From: Sulfurospirillum sp. 1612
GTDB lineage: Bacteria; Campylobacterota; Campylobacteria; Campylobacterales; Sulfurospirillaceae
Assembly (NCBI RefSeq): GCF_036556685.1
Contig: NZ_CP140614.1
Location: forward strand, 1,240,001 to 1,304,000
Length of the DNA: 64,000 nt
Reading direction: 5' to 3'
The notes under the pieces were generated by a model. It was not told the DNA's origin and made no database searches. It worked only from the letters and a program-made list of their open reading frames with translations. A program made the position numbers and the translations under genes. The first letter of the stretch is position 1. Each line of letters opens with the position of its first letter. Shown piece by piece: positions 33,135-47,800 of the stretch.

Positions 33135-34055
33135 TTAAAATATAGAAAGTTCTGTTTTTGTCGTAAACAGTTCGAGCGCTTTTGTCCCTGCCAAAGAATT
33201 ACCTCGTGCATTTAAACGTGGTGACCAAACACATAATGACATGAGATTGGGAACGATCGCCACAATACCACCACCCACACCACTTTTACCAGGTAGTCCT
33301 ACTTTGAAGGCAAAATCACCCGAAGCATCATAATGTCCGCACGTCAGCATCAACGAGCTCAGCTTTTTGGCTTGTGATGCACTAATATAGCGCTTTTGTG
33401 TTATCGGGTCAACACCATGATTGGCAAGAAACAGCATCGCGCGACTCAACTCATGTGCACTCATCGAGATGGAACATTGTTGAAAATAGACAGCCATAAC
33501 ATCTGCAATATCATTTTGAATATTACCGAAACTCTTCATCATGTTAATCAAAGACATATTACGATAACCATACGCCGCTTCTGAATCTGCGACTTCTTTA
33601 TCATGAGATAGTGCCCTATTGTCGCTCACATTGCGGATAAAATCCACAATTCTTTCAAATGTCTTATCATGATACCCGCTCACCAACATATCCGTCACAA
33701 CGATCGCACCGGCATTAATGAAGGGATTTCTTGGTATCCCCTTTTCGTATTCAAGCTGCACAAGAGAGTTAAATGGATTGCCAGAGGGCTCAATACCGAC
33801 TCTTTCATGAAGTGTTTTTTCATACAAATCCAGCGCCAAGGTAAAGGTAAAAACTTTCGAGATACTTTGGATCGAAAATTTTGTATCCACATCCCCGACA
33901 CCAAAAGTCGTGCCATCAAAAAGCTGCAAGCTCATCGCAAATTGGTTGGGGTTCACACGCCCAAGTGCCGGAATATAATCAGCTACTTTTCCTTGCTCCA
34001 AATAAGGCTTGATTTCCTCTTGTATTTCTTTTAATATTGCTTCATAATCCATCAT
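33135..34055 (-). CDS. glsA: Glutaminase A
   Basis: The 306-residue protein matches the serine-dependent beta-lactamase-like glutaminase family: catalytic SxxK in QSISKVF near residue 63-69, NPFINAGAI near 117-125 and GLPGKSGVGGGI near 265. It hydrolyses glutamine to glutamate and ammonia in the cytoplasm. It is convergent with the tRNA-Gln gene, which is probably coincidence. Confidence 0.95.
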   Translation of the reverse strand: MMDYEAILKEIQEEIKPYLEQGKVADYIPALGRVNPNQFAMSLQLFDGTTFGVGDVDTKFSIQSISKVFTFTLALDLYEKTLHERVGIEPSGNPFNSLVQLEYEKGIPRNPFINAGAIVVTDMLVSGYHDKTFERIVDFIRNVSDNRALSHDKEVADSEAAYGYRNMSLINMMKSFGNIQNDIADVMAVYFQQCSISMSAHELSRAMLFLANHGVDPITQKRYISASQAKKLSSLMLTCGHYDASGDFAFKVGLPGKSGVGGGIVAIVPNLMSLCVWSPRLNARGNSLAGTKALELFTTKTELSIF

Positions 34056-34074
34056 GATGCTCCACTTAAAGTAT

Positions 34075-34115
34075 TTGATAATTGTAACAAAATATTACAT
34101 TTTTTCTGTTATAGT
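34075..34115 (+). promoter_or_regulatory. Promoter and inverted repeat ahead of the CRISPR regulator
   Basis: TTGATA (34075-34080) and an extended -10 TG-T-TATAGT (34107-34115) precede the WYL gene. Between them lies an inverted repeat TGTAA-N7-TTACA (34083-34099), where a repressor could block RNA polymerase. The spacing of the boxes is long (29 bases), so the extended -10 may act alone. Confidence 0.45.
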
Positions 34116-34180
34116 CTGTGATAGAGCAAATCAAACATGAAACTCAGTAAAATATTATTTTTCTTGGAGTATCATCAATC

Positions 34181-35110
34181 ATGCACGGTAAAAATAGAAT
34201 CAAAAGATTGTCTTCGATATTGCTAGCCCTTAGCAAAGGAAATGCCCTTTCTACCCTAAACCTTGCAAATAGGTATGGTGTTTCAACAAAAGTGATACGA
34301 ACCGATTTTAGCTCTTATATTTTACCGCTCTTTTCAGATTCTAAGATTTACTACGATCATACCACGCAATCTTATCATGCAAAAAAGAACTTTTTACATG
34401 AGACGCTTCTAAGCGCAGAAGAACTCGCTATCATCGCCATACTCAAATATAAAGCCCGGGATAAATATAGCGATGAAAATCTATATGAGAAAACTACGCT
34501 CCTATTTGAAAAATTTGAAAAAACACTGGACAATAAACTCTATCAAAAATCTGCCGTTGAAAAAATCGACAACTTCAAAGAAGAGATCACGCGCATCAAA
34601 AATGCTATCAGCTCCAGGCGTATTATCACTTGTACTTACAACAACAAAACAAGAGAGATATATCCGCTCAAGATTTTAAATTTTGAAGGATACTGGTACT
34701 TGGTTATTTACGAACCAAAGGATACAAAAATCAAAACATTTCACCTCAATAGTATCAAAAATATTGAAATCCATGATACGCAATATGTATTTGACTTTGA
34801 TCAGATCAAAAGCTTTGAGAATGCCATCAATGCCTTTCATGTGCTCAACCAAGAGCCATTGTTTATAGAGCTGTATGTAGATGCCAAAGTGGCAAAATAT
34901 TTTCTAAGAAAACCGTTGTCTCCATCGCAAAGAATATTAAATGAGTGTGAAGATGGTGCTCTTGAGCTTGAAATCATGGTGAGTGACTTCAGAGAGATCA
35001 TCCCAACAATACAGCGATATATACCTCATATTAAAGTCATCGAACCCGAAGCACTAAGGAGCCAAATCAATAAAAATATACAACAATACATAGATGACCA
35101 AACTAGGTAA
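34181..35110 (+). CDS. WYL-domain transcriptional regulator of the CRISPR-Cas locus
   Basis: The 309-residue protein has an N-terminal winged-helix HTH (ALSTLNLANRYGVSTKVIRTD, about 22-42 split by one residue) and a WYL domain (about 140-215 with GYWYLVIYEP near 169). A C-terminal extension follows. WYL proteins sense ligands, often nucleic-acid-derived, and regulate defence genes. It lies 47 bases upstream of cas6 in the same orientation, so it probably controls the cas operon and itself. Confidence 0.87.
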   Translation: MHGKNRIKRLSSILLALSKGNALSTLNLANRYGVSTKVIRTDFSSYILPLFSDSKIYYDHTTQSYHAKKNFLHETLLSAEELAIIAILKYKARDKYSDENLYEKTTLLFEKFEKTLDNKLYQKSAVEKIDNFKEEITRIKNAISSRRIITCTYNNKTREIYPLKILNFEGYWYLVIYEPKDTKIKTFHLNSIKNIEIHDTQYVFDFDQIKSFENAINAFHVLNQEPLFIELYVDAKVAKYFLRKPLSPSQRILNECEDGALELEIMVSDFREIIPTIQRYIPHIKVIEPEALRSQINKNIQQYIDDQTR

Positions 35111-35121
35111 CTAGCTCGTAG

Positions 35122-37827
<2,706 letters not shown>

Positions 37828-37835
<8 letters not shown>

Positions 37836-38841
37836 TACAGAATTTAAAAACAGAGTGTATGGATGTGTAGTGGTAAAAGCGATTAATGCAAATTATAATG
37901 CAGATTTCAGTGGGTTGCCTAGAAGATTGAAAAGTGATGGTAGTTTTTATGCTACGGACAAATCTTTTAAGTGGTTGGTTAGAAACTATATTAAGAAAAA
38001 TTATAGTCATGAAAAAGTGCTTTTTACAAAAGTTTTTGATGATAAATTAAACACAATGAAATTAAAAGAGGCTTTTGAAAGTTTGAGTGATGAGAAAATC
38101 AATAAAGACAATATGAAAGATACTCTTTTTCCAAAACTTTTAAATTTTATCGATATAAGACTTTTTGGTGCAGTATTCTCTCCAGAAGGAAAAAAAGACA
38201 ATAATATATCAATACATGGCAATGTTCAAATTAATCATGCAACAGATTTGTATAAAAAAGGGCGTGTGTATACTGATGAAATATTAGCACCATTTACAGC
38301 AATCGGTAGTATGAGCAAAGCTACAGAGGCTCACTATATCCACAACTTTTCAGTCAATCCAAAAAATTTATCAAGTTGGAAAAATATTTTTAAGAAAGAT
38401 GCAGAAACTTCAAAACAGGAAACTTTGCTTGATGATGATGTGAAAAATGATACATTCAAGCTTTTATCACAAAATGATATTGCAATCCTAAAAAACTCGT
38501 TTAATAATGCTGCAACATTTTATGATTCTCACTCAAAAGCTGGTGTAGAAAATGAGCTCTCAATTTATGTAACATTAAAAGAAACATCAACCTTAACCTT
38601 GCCAAGTTTAGCTCAATTTATAGCATTTGAAAAAGGAAAAGAGAACGAAAATAATTCATTTGATATAACTAAACTTATCAATTATTTATCTAAATATGAG
38701 GAGCAAATAAAGTCTATAGATATTTATTACATCGATGAGCTTTTAAATGTTATAAATAGTAGTAATGAATTATCAGCTATCATACATAAACATGATTTAT
38801 TAGAAGTCTTAGAAGTGAATGAAAATGAAAAAACTTATTAG
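37828..38841 (+). CDS. cas7: Cas7 backbone subunit of type I-B Cascade (Csh2-like)
   Basis: ATG at 37828 follows GAGGAG at 37814-37819; an upstream GTG is less likely. The 337-residue RAMP-like protein has the conserved LFGAVFSPEG near 120 and NVQINHATDLYKKGR near 138, matching Csh2/Cas7b. Multiple copies coat the crRNA spacer. It overlaps cas5 by about 20 bases. Confidence 0.87.
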
Positions 38842-39574
38842 TTTTACAATCAAAGCAGAATTTGGATTTTTTAAAAAGCCAGATATAAACGATAAAATTT
38901 TTATCTCTTACAATATGATTCATAAGCCCTCACTTTTAGGAATATTAGGTGCAATCATGGGTTATGATGGTTATGCTCAAAGTAAAGATAAAGCACAACT
39001 CCCAGAATATTATCAAAAGTTAAAAGATATAAGAGTGGCTATTGCCCCAAGCTCAGAAAATGGTGGAATTTTTAAAAAAGAGTTTATTTTATTTAACAAT
39101 ACCACCAATGGACAAACAGCAAATATTACAGAACAAACGCTAGTGAATCCCGCTTATAGAATTTATCTTGAACTTGATGATGCAAATGAAGAGCATACTA
39201 AATTAATAGATAGTTTGAAAAATCATAGAGCAGTTTATCTTCCATATATGGGCAAAAATGAATTTTCTTTGTGGTGGGATAATTTTCATGAACATGGAAG
39301 ATGTAACGAGCTTCAAGAAAAAGAAAAATTTGAAATAAAAACGATAATTGTAAAAGATGAAAATTTTGTGCTAAAAAACAGTGGATATAAAGAGCGAACT
39401 ACAAATTATTTTTATCTTTTTGAGAGATTGCCTATTGGATTTGATAAGCAACTCAAGCAATATAGTTATCAAGATTTTTTATACACGAATGCAGTATTTA
39501 AATCAAATGAATTTGGAAAATTATGCCTTATTAATCTTTATGAATGTGATGAGGGTGTGATATGTCTATTTTAA
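38819..39574 (+). CDS. cas5: Cas5 subunit of type I-B Cascade
   Basis: The 251-residue protein has a Cas5 start (LISFTIKAEFGFFKKPDIN) and the HKPSLLGILGAIMGYDGYA segment near 37-55, which matches the family's PS-x-x-GILGA motif. ATG at 38819 or 38825 may be used. Cas5 holds the 5' tag of the crRNA. It overlaps cas3 by 13 bases. Confidence 0.86.
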   Translation: MKMKKLISFTIKAEFGFFKKPDINDKIFISYNMIHKPSLLGILGAIMGYDGYAQSKDKAQLPEYYQKLKDIRVAIAPSSENGGIFKKEFILFNNTTNGQTANITEQTLVNPAYRIYLELDDANEEHTKLIDSLKNHRAVYLPYMGKNEFSLWWDNFHEHGRCNELQEKEKFEIKTIIVKDENFVLKNSGYKERTTNYFYLFERLPIGFDKQLKQYSYQDFLYTNAVFKSNEFGKLCLINLYECDEGVICLF

Positions 39575-42195
39575 AATTTAGTGAGTTAGATATCAAGCTA
39601 ACAATAGATGATAAATATAAAGCACACAAAAGATGTATCGACAACAAAGTCATTAATGATAAAAATGTATGTGTTAAATTTGCAAAAGAGAGCCTCAAAG
39701 AACATATAGACTTGGTTTATGACTATTTTTTATTCTTAGTAGAGCAAAATGGTTTAGAAAATTATCTTGATAAACTTTTTGAACAGAGTATTAATCTCTT
39801 GGAAGATATAAAAGAGAAAATAGAGTTTGGTGATTTTGTAAAATATCTATTTGCAAAGGCTATCTATTGGCATGATATGGGGAAAATAAATCCTAATTTT
39901 CAAGTCGATAAGATGGGTAATGATAAATTTAAAAATATTGAACTATCAGAGAGTAGTAATCATTCGCCATTAGGGGCTTATCTGTTTATAAATCACTCTT
40001 TAGAAGAACTTTATGGTAAAAACTGGGATGAAGATGAGATAGAGATAATTGAAAGCATTGTCTATCTCTTTGGATATTTTATCTCTAAGCATCATGGCTC
40101 TCTTTATAAAAGTAGTGATTTTGAGTTCAGCGATGATTTAGAAGAGTTTTTAAAACTATTTGACATTGATAAAAATCTCATAAAAGTACACAAAGATGAA
40201 AAGAGAGTCTTTTCAAATATTTTTGATTATATTGAAGATAATAAAGATACGCTATTTTTGTTGTCAAAATCTCTCTTCTCACTCCTCATCATATCGGACT
40301 ACTACGCCACAGCTCAATTTATGAATTATGGCAATCAAAAAGAACTTGCGTATAAAGATTTTGGCTTAATAGATGCATTGTTTCGTGAAAAAGTTTATAC
40401 GGAATTTTATACTGATAAACTTGATGAAAATAATAAAAAGATAACATTTAATCAAGATTTAAAAGATATTACAGATATAGAAATTGGTTTTAATAAATTG
40501 GAAGAAAAATCAAATATAAATCTAAATATTTTAAGAAATAAACTTTTTTTAGAAGTGAGAGAAAACCTAAGAGCAGAACTCAAAAAAGAGAAGAAACAAA
40601 ACCTCTTTTACATCGAAGCTCCGACAGGTGCAGGAAAAACGAACCTTTCTGTCATGAGTGCCGTTGAGATTTTAAAAGAAGATGAGTCTATCAATAAGAT
40701 ATTTTATGTATTTCCATTTACTACACTTATCACCCAAACTTATGAGGCTATAAAAAATGTTTTAAATTTGGATAACTCACAGATGGTACAACTTCATTCA
40801 AAGGCAAAATACAACCAAAAAGAGGAAAGTAAAAAAGATGGTGTTTATGGTGATGAAAAAACAAACTTTTTAGATAATCAGTTTATGAATTATCCTATAA
40901 CACTCTTAAGTCATGTGAAGTTTTTCAATGTTTTAACAGGTGTTTCAAAAGATGATAACTATATCTTCCATCGTTTGGCTAATTCTATTGTAATTATAGA
41001 TGAGATACAGACTTATAATCCTAATCTTTGGTCAAGTATAGTTTATTTGCTTGATAGTTTTGCAGATAAATTTAATATGAAGTTTATTGTCATGAGTGCT
41101 ACTTTACCAAAGATAGGCGATATTTTAAATGAGCCAAATCATAAGTTTATAAAGTTAGTCACCCATAAAAAAGAGTATTTTTCAAATCCTAATTTTGGAG
41201 AGAGAGTTAAAATTTTTACAGAAGATAAAAAGATAAAAGAACCAAAAGATATTTATAAAAGGCTCCTTGAAGAGAGTAAAAATTATCAAAAACTAGAGAG
41301 TAATAAAACAGACAAAGTAAGAACTATCATAGAGTTTATTACCAAAAAAGGTGCTGATGAGTTTTATCAACATGCGAAAGACCACAACAAGCTTTTTGAT
41401 GAGATATTTATCTTAAGTGGTACAATTTTAGAGCCTAGACGAAAAGAGATTATAAACTTTCTTAAAAACACTAATGATAAAAACATTTTGTTAGTGACGA
41501 CACAAGTGGTAGAAGCTGGTGTGGATATAGATATGGATATAGGCTTTAAAGAAAAATCCCTCATAGATAGTGATGAACAGTTGGCAGGGCGTATCAATCG
41601 CAATAGTTCCAAAGAGGGAAATAAACTGTTTTTGTTTGAGATGACAAACGCAAAGGCGAAATTTGTTTACAAAGGCGATAAGAGATTAAATATATCAGTA
41701 GATGAAAATGTATTGGAAACTAAGGATTTTGACGCTTATTACAATCAAGTGATTGCGAAGATAAAAACATCAAACGACACGCCGTTTATCGAGGGATTAA
41801 AGAGCTATGTTGATCATATTAAAAATCTTAGATTTTCTGAATCTCATGTAAAAATTATAGATATGGAATCGCTGTCTGTTTTTGTACCGCATTGTGACGA
41901 AGCGGTTGAGATATGGGAAGAGTATGTCCAAACAATTAAAAATCAAGATGAAGATTATACTTCAAGACAAATAAAGCTACAAAATTTAGCTTCTAAAATA
42001 TCTCAATATACTTTTTCTTTGGCTGATTATAAAAATAGCGGAATTAACTACTTAAAGAATTATGGAGAAGAAAAATATGGATATTTATATCTAAAAGAAT
42101 GGGATACAGACTGTGACGGTAAAAAGCTTTATAGTTACAAAGACGGTTTGGATACAAGTGTGTTAAGAGGTGAATTTGTATCGATGATCATATGA
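39562..42195 (+). CDS. cas3: Cas3 nuclease-helicase (HD plus SF2)
   Basis: The 877-residue fusion has an N-terminal HD nuclease domain (WHDMGKINPNF near 111-121, SNHSPLGAYL near 133, KHHGS near 176) and an SF2 helicase. Helicase motifs are EAPTGAGKTNLS near 353, VIIDEIQTY, SATLPKI and LAGRINRNS near 674. It degrades DNA marked by Cascade. Both catalytic parts look intact. Confidence 0.95.
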   Translation: MSILKFSELDIKLTIDDKYKAHKRCIDNKVINDKNVCVKFAKESLKEHIDLVYDYFLFLVEQNGLENYLDKLFEQSINLLEDIKEKIEFGDFVKYLFAKAIYWHDMGKINPNFQVDKMGNDKFKNIELSESSNHSPLGAYLFINHSLEELYGKNWDEDEIEIIESIVYLFGYFISKHHGSLYKSSDFEFSDDLEEFLKLFDIDKNLIKVHKDEKRVFSNIFDYIEDNKDTLFLLSKSLFSLLIISDYYATAQFMNYGNQKELAYKDFGLIDALFREKVYTEFYTDKLDENNKKITFNQDLKDITDIEIGFNKLEEKSNINLNILRNKLFLEVRENLRAELKKEKKQNLFYIEAPTGAGKTNLSVMSAVEILKEDESINKIFYVFPFTTLITQTYEAIKNVLNLDNSQMVQLHSKAKYNQKEESKKDGVYGDEKTNFLDNQFMNYPITLLSHVKFFNVLTGVSKDDNYIFHRLANSIVIIDEIQTYNPNLWSSIVYLLDSFADKFNMKFIVMSATLPKIGDILNEPNHKFIKLVTHKKEYFSNPNFGERVKIFTEDKKIKEPKDIYKRLLEESKNYQKLESNKTDKVRTIIEFITKKGADEFYQHAKDHNKLFDEIFILSGTILEPRRKEIINFLKNTNDKNILLVTTQVVEAGVDIDMDIGFKEKSLIDSDEQLAGRINRNSSKEGNKLFLFEMTNAKAKFVYKGDKRLNISVDENVLETKDFDAYYNQVIAKIKTSNDTPFIEGLKSYVDHIKNLRFSESHVKIIDMESLSVFVPHCDEAVEIWEEYVQTIKNQDEDYTSRQIKLQNLASKISQYTFSLADYKNSGINYLKNYGEEKYGYLYLKEWDTDCDGKKLYSYKDGLDTSVLRGEFVSMII

Positions 42196-42218
42196 AAATT
42201 TTCTATAAATTAAAATAC

Positions 42219-42228
42219 ATGATATAAT
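42219..42228 (+). promoter_or_regulatory. Internal promoter ahead of the toxin-antitoxin pair
   Basis: An extended -10 box (TG-A-TATAAT, ending 42228) lies in the 63-base gap between cas3 and the antitoxin. It is the only sizeable gap between cas3 and cas4, and it would let the pair and the adaptation genes be transcribed independently of cas6-cas3. Confidence 0.5.
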
Positions 42229-42258
42229 ACTAATAGATTAATATATAAGGATTAAAAG

Positions 42259-42504
42259 ATGACTACTTATGGTGTAACAACAATCCAAAATAAACCATCC
42301 CTATTAAAGGAGATGGATGTAGCCCAAATCATAGATAAAAGAGCTCACAAAAGTGTAGGATATTTTATATCTGCAAAATATGAAAAATTTATCAGATCAG
42401 CGATTGAAGAAATAGAAAAAGCAAATAAAATAGAGAAGCTAAAAAAATTAAGAGCTCATCATGATTTAGAATTTTTAGAGCTTGGAGTTGATGATGGACT
42501 ATAA
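42259..42504 (+). CDS. Antitoxin of the MazF-type pair
   Basis: The 81-residue protein starts with a segment like Phd/YefM N-termini (YGVTTIQNKPSLLKEMD) and has a charged, helical C-terminal half. It precedes the toxin and overlaps it by 11 bases, the standard order. AAGGAT-type ribosome site (42248-42253) is present. It should neutralise the toxin and may repress the pair's own promoter. Confidence 0.72.
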   Translation: MTTYGVTTIQNKPSLLKEMDVAQIIDKRAHKSVGYFISAKYEKFIRSAIEEIEKANKIEKLKKLRAHHDLEFLELGVDDGL

Positions 42505-42829
42505 AAAAGGAGATATTGTCACTATAAATTTCAATCCTAAAAAAGGTGATGAGGTGGGCAAGACAAGACCTGCTTTGATTATCTCAGGAGATGAAGAGAA
42601 TAAAATTTTAGATACTATCATCGTTATGCCTTTATCTACCCAGCTTTTAAATGATGTGGAACCTTTTAGATTAAGAATTATTAAAAGAGATGGCTTAAGG
42701 GAAGATTCGGATCTACTCGTAAATCATATAAGAACTATTTCAAAGAAAAGAGTTGGTATCAAAATAGCTGCTATTAGTGAAGAAGAGTACCAAAGTGTGA
42801 TAACAAATCTATGCAAAAACTTTCAATGA
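42494..42829 (+). CDS. MazF/PemK-type endoribonuclease toxin
   Basis: ATG at 42494 has the best spacing from GGAG at 42484-42487 and gives 111 residues. The family pattern is clear: KKGDIVTINFNPKKGDEVGKTRPALIIS near 4-31 in total, then VMPLSTQ near 50 and HIRTISKKRVG near 84. MazF toxins cut mRNA at short motifs. It is embedded between cas3 and cas4 in the same orientation and overlaps cas4 by 4 bases. Confidence 0.88.
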   Translation: MDYKKGDIVTINFNPKKGDEVGKTRPALIISGDEENKILDTIIVMPLSTQLLNDVEPFRLRIIKRDGLREDSDLLVNHIRTISKKRVGIKIAAISEEEYQSVITNLCKNFQ

Positions 42830-43317
42830 ATATCACCGGAACGCTTATTAACTACTATTTCCATTGCAAAACGCAATGCTGGCTTCACGCCAATCGCTTA
42901 AATCTTGAAGACAATAGCGAAGATGTGCGCATCGGCAAAGTCTTACATGAGATCAATGAAGAAAAGAGCAAAAAAACTGAAATCAAGATCGATAACATCA
43001 AGATAGACAAAATCACAAAAGACTACTTGAGTGAGTTCAAAAAATCCGATTCCGATCCTGAAGCGGTAAAGTGGCAAGTGTTACTCTATCTGTATAAACT
43101 GAAGCAAAAAGGCGTGATACGCAAAGGCAAAGTCGAATATCATGAAAAAAATCACAATACAAAAACAGAGATATTTGAGTTAGATGAGCAAAATGAACAA
43201 GCGCTCCTCGATGTCCTTGCTCAGATCAATACACTCATCGACCTCCCAGCTCCGCCCACACCACAGTTCGAAAATAAATGTAAAAAATGTGCTTATTATG
43301 AATACTGTTATATCTAA
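42826..43317 (+). CDS. cas4: Cas4 adaptation exonuclease
   Basis: ATG at 42826 overlaps the toxin stop (ATGA) and gives the usual Cas4 start (MNITGTLINYYFHCKTQCWL, with the first cluster Cys). His is in GKVLHE near 42, an E-x-K motif in SEFKKS and Q in KWQVLLYLY follow, and the C-terminal CKKCAYYEYC near 153 completes the iron-sulfur site. Cas4 trims and orients prespacers. Its codon use resembles cas1 and cas6 rather than cas3. Confidence 0.88.
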   Translation: MNITGTLINYYFHCKTQCWLHANRLNLEDNSEDVRIGKVLHEINEEKSKKTEIKIDNIKIDKITKDYLSEFKKSDSDPEAVKWQVLLYLYKLKQKGVIRKGKVEYHEKNHNTKTEIFELDEQNEQALLDVLAQINTLIDLPAPPTPQFENKCKKCAYYEYCYI

Positions 43318-43325
43318 GGAAAACT

Positions 43326-44638
<1,313 letters not shown>

Positions 44639-44819
44639 ACTATAATTTTCCAACCGTTTTTGAAGTATGCCATCATAGATGTGCTAAAATACGGTATTAA
44701 AATGTGTTATTTAGCTTATCATTGTCAATTCATATTTGTGATTGGAAAAAATCACAATGTCCACTGTATTTAGGAAGTTTTGATTTAGAATAAAAATGTT
44801 AGAATGCGCAAACGATTTA
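44639..44819 (+). promoter_or_regulatory. CRISPR leader
   Basis: This 181-base AT-rich stretch lies between cas2 and the first repeat. An inverted repeat with perfect 8-base arms (TTGTGATT at 44736-44743, AATCACAA at 44750-44757) sits near its middle. A -10-like TAGAAT occurs at 44800-44805 just before the array. Leader placement here is supported by repeat decay at the opposite end. Confidence 0.7.
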
Positions 44820-47800
44820 CTCGAACCGAAACATATGATGTATTTAAATCTGAAACAGCTTTTGCATCAAGAGGAAGTTGCCCTCTCGAACCGAAACATA
44901 TGATGTATTTAAATTTTACTGCGCCTTGGGTTAATGGTACTGTTATTGAGCTCGAACCGAAACATATGATGTATTTAAATTTTTTGCTTTGATCTCTATT
45001 CCTTTTTATTATTTCCTCGAACCGAAACATATGATGTATTTAAATATTCTTAAATCACGTATTTTTGTTTCTTCTACTCCTCGAACCGAAACATATGATG
45101 TATTTAAATTAAATCTTCTTATACTTCTTTTCCATCAAATAACGTCTCGAACCGAAACATATGATGTATTTAAATAGCAACTTGTGAAAGCTCTCCAACA
45201 TTTGTCAAAACTCGAACCGAAACATATGATGTATTTAAATAATAAAGTCAGCTCACAATCTAACCCAGACCAGGAACTCGAACCGAAACATATGATGTAT
45301 TTAAATCCGTCTAAAGATCCACAAGTACCGCATGTAATATTTCTCGAACCGAAACATATGATGTATTTAAATTCATCAAGAAAATTTGTATAGTATAGAT
45401 GCGGTATCTCGAACCGAAACATATGATGTATTTAAATGTTGATTTTTAATTGCTTCAGCAGCATCTGCACTACTCGAACCGAAACATATGATGTATTTAA
45501 ATAAATGCCCTACAATGATTTTTTTATATATATTTGAGCTCGAACCGAAACATATGATGTATTTAAATTTACTTAACATGTAAACTCTTGTTATACTATT
45601 ATCCTCGAACCGAAACATATGATGTATTTAAATTTTTATATATGCAGCACCTTTTATCTATTTAATGAGCTCGAACCGAAACATATGATGTATTTAAATT
45701 ATGTCTGTTATTTTCAGCACTCCCACATTATTGAACTCGAACCGAAACATATGATGTATTTAAATAACATTGAAGGGAACATCACGATATCACAAGTTAA
45801 CTCGAACCGAAACATATGATGTATTTAAATCTTTTTGAAGCTCTGCCACACGAGTAAATTTATCTCTCGAACCGAAACATATGATGTATTTAAATATTCT
45901 TTTGCATAGTCGATGTGTTTTTGCAACATCTCGAACCGAAACATATGATGTATTTAAATCAAAAATTTAATTCTTGTAGTGAAAGTGTACATAACTCGAA
46001 CCGAAACATATGATGTATTTAAATCATCAAAAGTGATAGATTATAGCGAAAAAGAAATAGCTCGAACCGAAACATATGATGTATTTAAATGCCATTGGAG
46101 ATTTGCTTAAGTGGCTAGGCTTCACTCGAACCGAAACATATGATGTATTTAAATATTTTTGAGAGATAAAAAAGTTTTACAATCAAATAACTCGAACCGA
46201 AACATATGATGTATTTAAATCTTAATCCTGAAAGTGTAATTGTAGGCACTTCTTCTCGAACCGAAACATATGATGTATTTAAATGAAGATTAACCTCTAA
46301 CGGTGCCACCCTGCAAAGGCTCGAACCGAAACATATGATGTATTTAAATAATTTTCTGCCTCTGTCCCAGTTTGGAAGCGTTATGCTCGAACCGAAACAT
46401 ATGATGTATTTAAATGGGCGCCGATAGCCACGGGGACAGCGAAGTCGATACCTCGAACCGAAACATATGATGTATTTAAATGGATTAGCTGATTTAGTTT
46501 CTACACTAATAAAACCTCTCGAACCGAAACATATGATGTATTTAAATATCGAGGACGGATACGCAACATTGACATTGGCAACTCGAACCGAAACATATGA
46601 TGTATTTAAATCCACGTCTAATATCCCACCCCTGAGACTGCATCCGTCTCGAACCGAAACATATGATGTATTTAAATTTAAGTTTTTGAGATTTAGATTC
46701 ATTGGCGCGTACGCTCGAACCGAAACATATGATGTATTTAAATAACTATAATACTGAATTCGAAAGAAGAACGGTAGTGCTCGAACCGAAACATATGATG
46801 TATTTAAATTGGAGAAATTCCGAGAATGTACATGCTGCAAATTCAACTCGAACCGAAACATATGATGTATTTAAATTTTTCATAATCGATGTTTGATAGT
46901 ACTCGAATATAACTCGAACCGAAACATATGATGTATTTAAATTGTTATTCTCCTATATCATCGATGTCTGCTGCGCCTCTCGAACCGAAACATATGATGT
47001 ATTTAAATAGTCCATTCAACCGTTTCTTGCACGGAGCAGTATCTCGAACCGAAACATATGATGTATTTAAATTCTTCGCAACGACAATGGCGACAATTCC
47101 CGATACTGCTCGAACCGAAACATATGATGTATTTAAATACGCTAAAGTTGTATGTGCTTTTTTCTCCAGTTTCGCTCGAACCGAAACATATGATGTATTT
47201 AAATAGTCTTATTTTCCCCCCGATTTGACACCAGACCAAACTCGAACCGAAACATATGATGTATTTAAATATAGAATGTTGAATGCAATGACTACCGATA
47301 TGGCACCTCGAACCGAAACATATGATGTATTTAAATAGGACATCAGCAACCGAAACAGCAATATAACCAACCCTCGAACCGAAACATATGATGTATTTAA
47401 ATCGTTTTCTTTTCCGTATGTTCTATACTCCACTATACTCGAACCGAAACATATGATGTATTTAAATTCAGCTTTGTGGTATAATACTTTTTGGTTTTAA
47501 ACTCTCGAACCGAAACATATGATGTATTTAAATTTTTGAACAATACCAAAATGTTTCAAATCAAGAGCTCGAACCGAAACATATGATGTATTTAAATAGA
47601 GCAAACAACACTGAGGTGGTAGAACAAGAAGATACTCGAACCGAAACATATGATGTATTTAAATGAAAACTTTTTTGGGAAATATTGTTGTGCTTCATCA
47701 ACTCGAACCGAAACATATGATGTATTTAAATTCGGGGATAGAGTTTCTATCGCCCTCCTCTGCAAAAGGCTCGAACCGAAACATATGATGTATTTAAATA

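Noticed and set aside
33024-34055. Functional link between tRNA-Gln and the adjacent glutaminase gene
   Set aside because: They are convergent with separate promoters; adjacency alone is not evidence.
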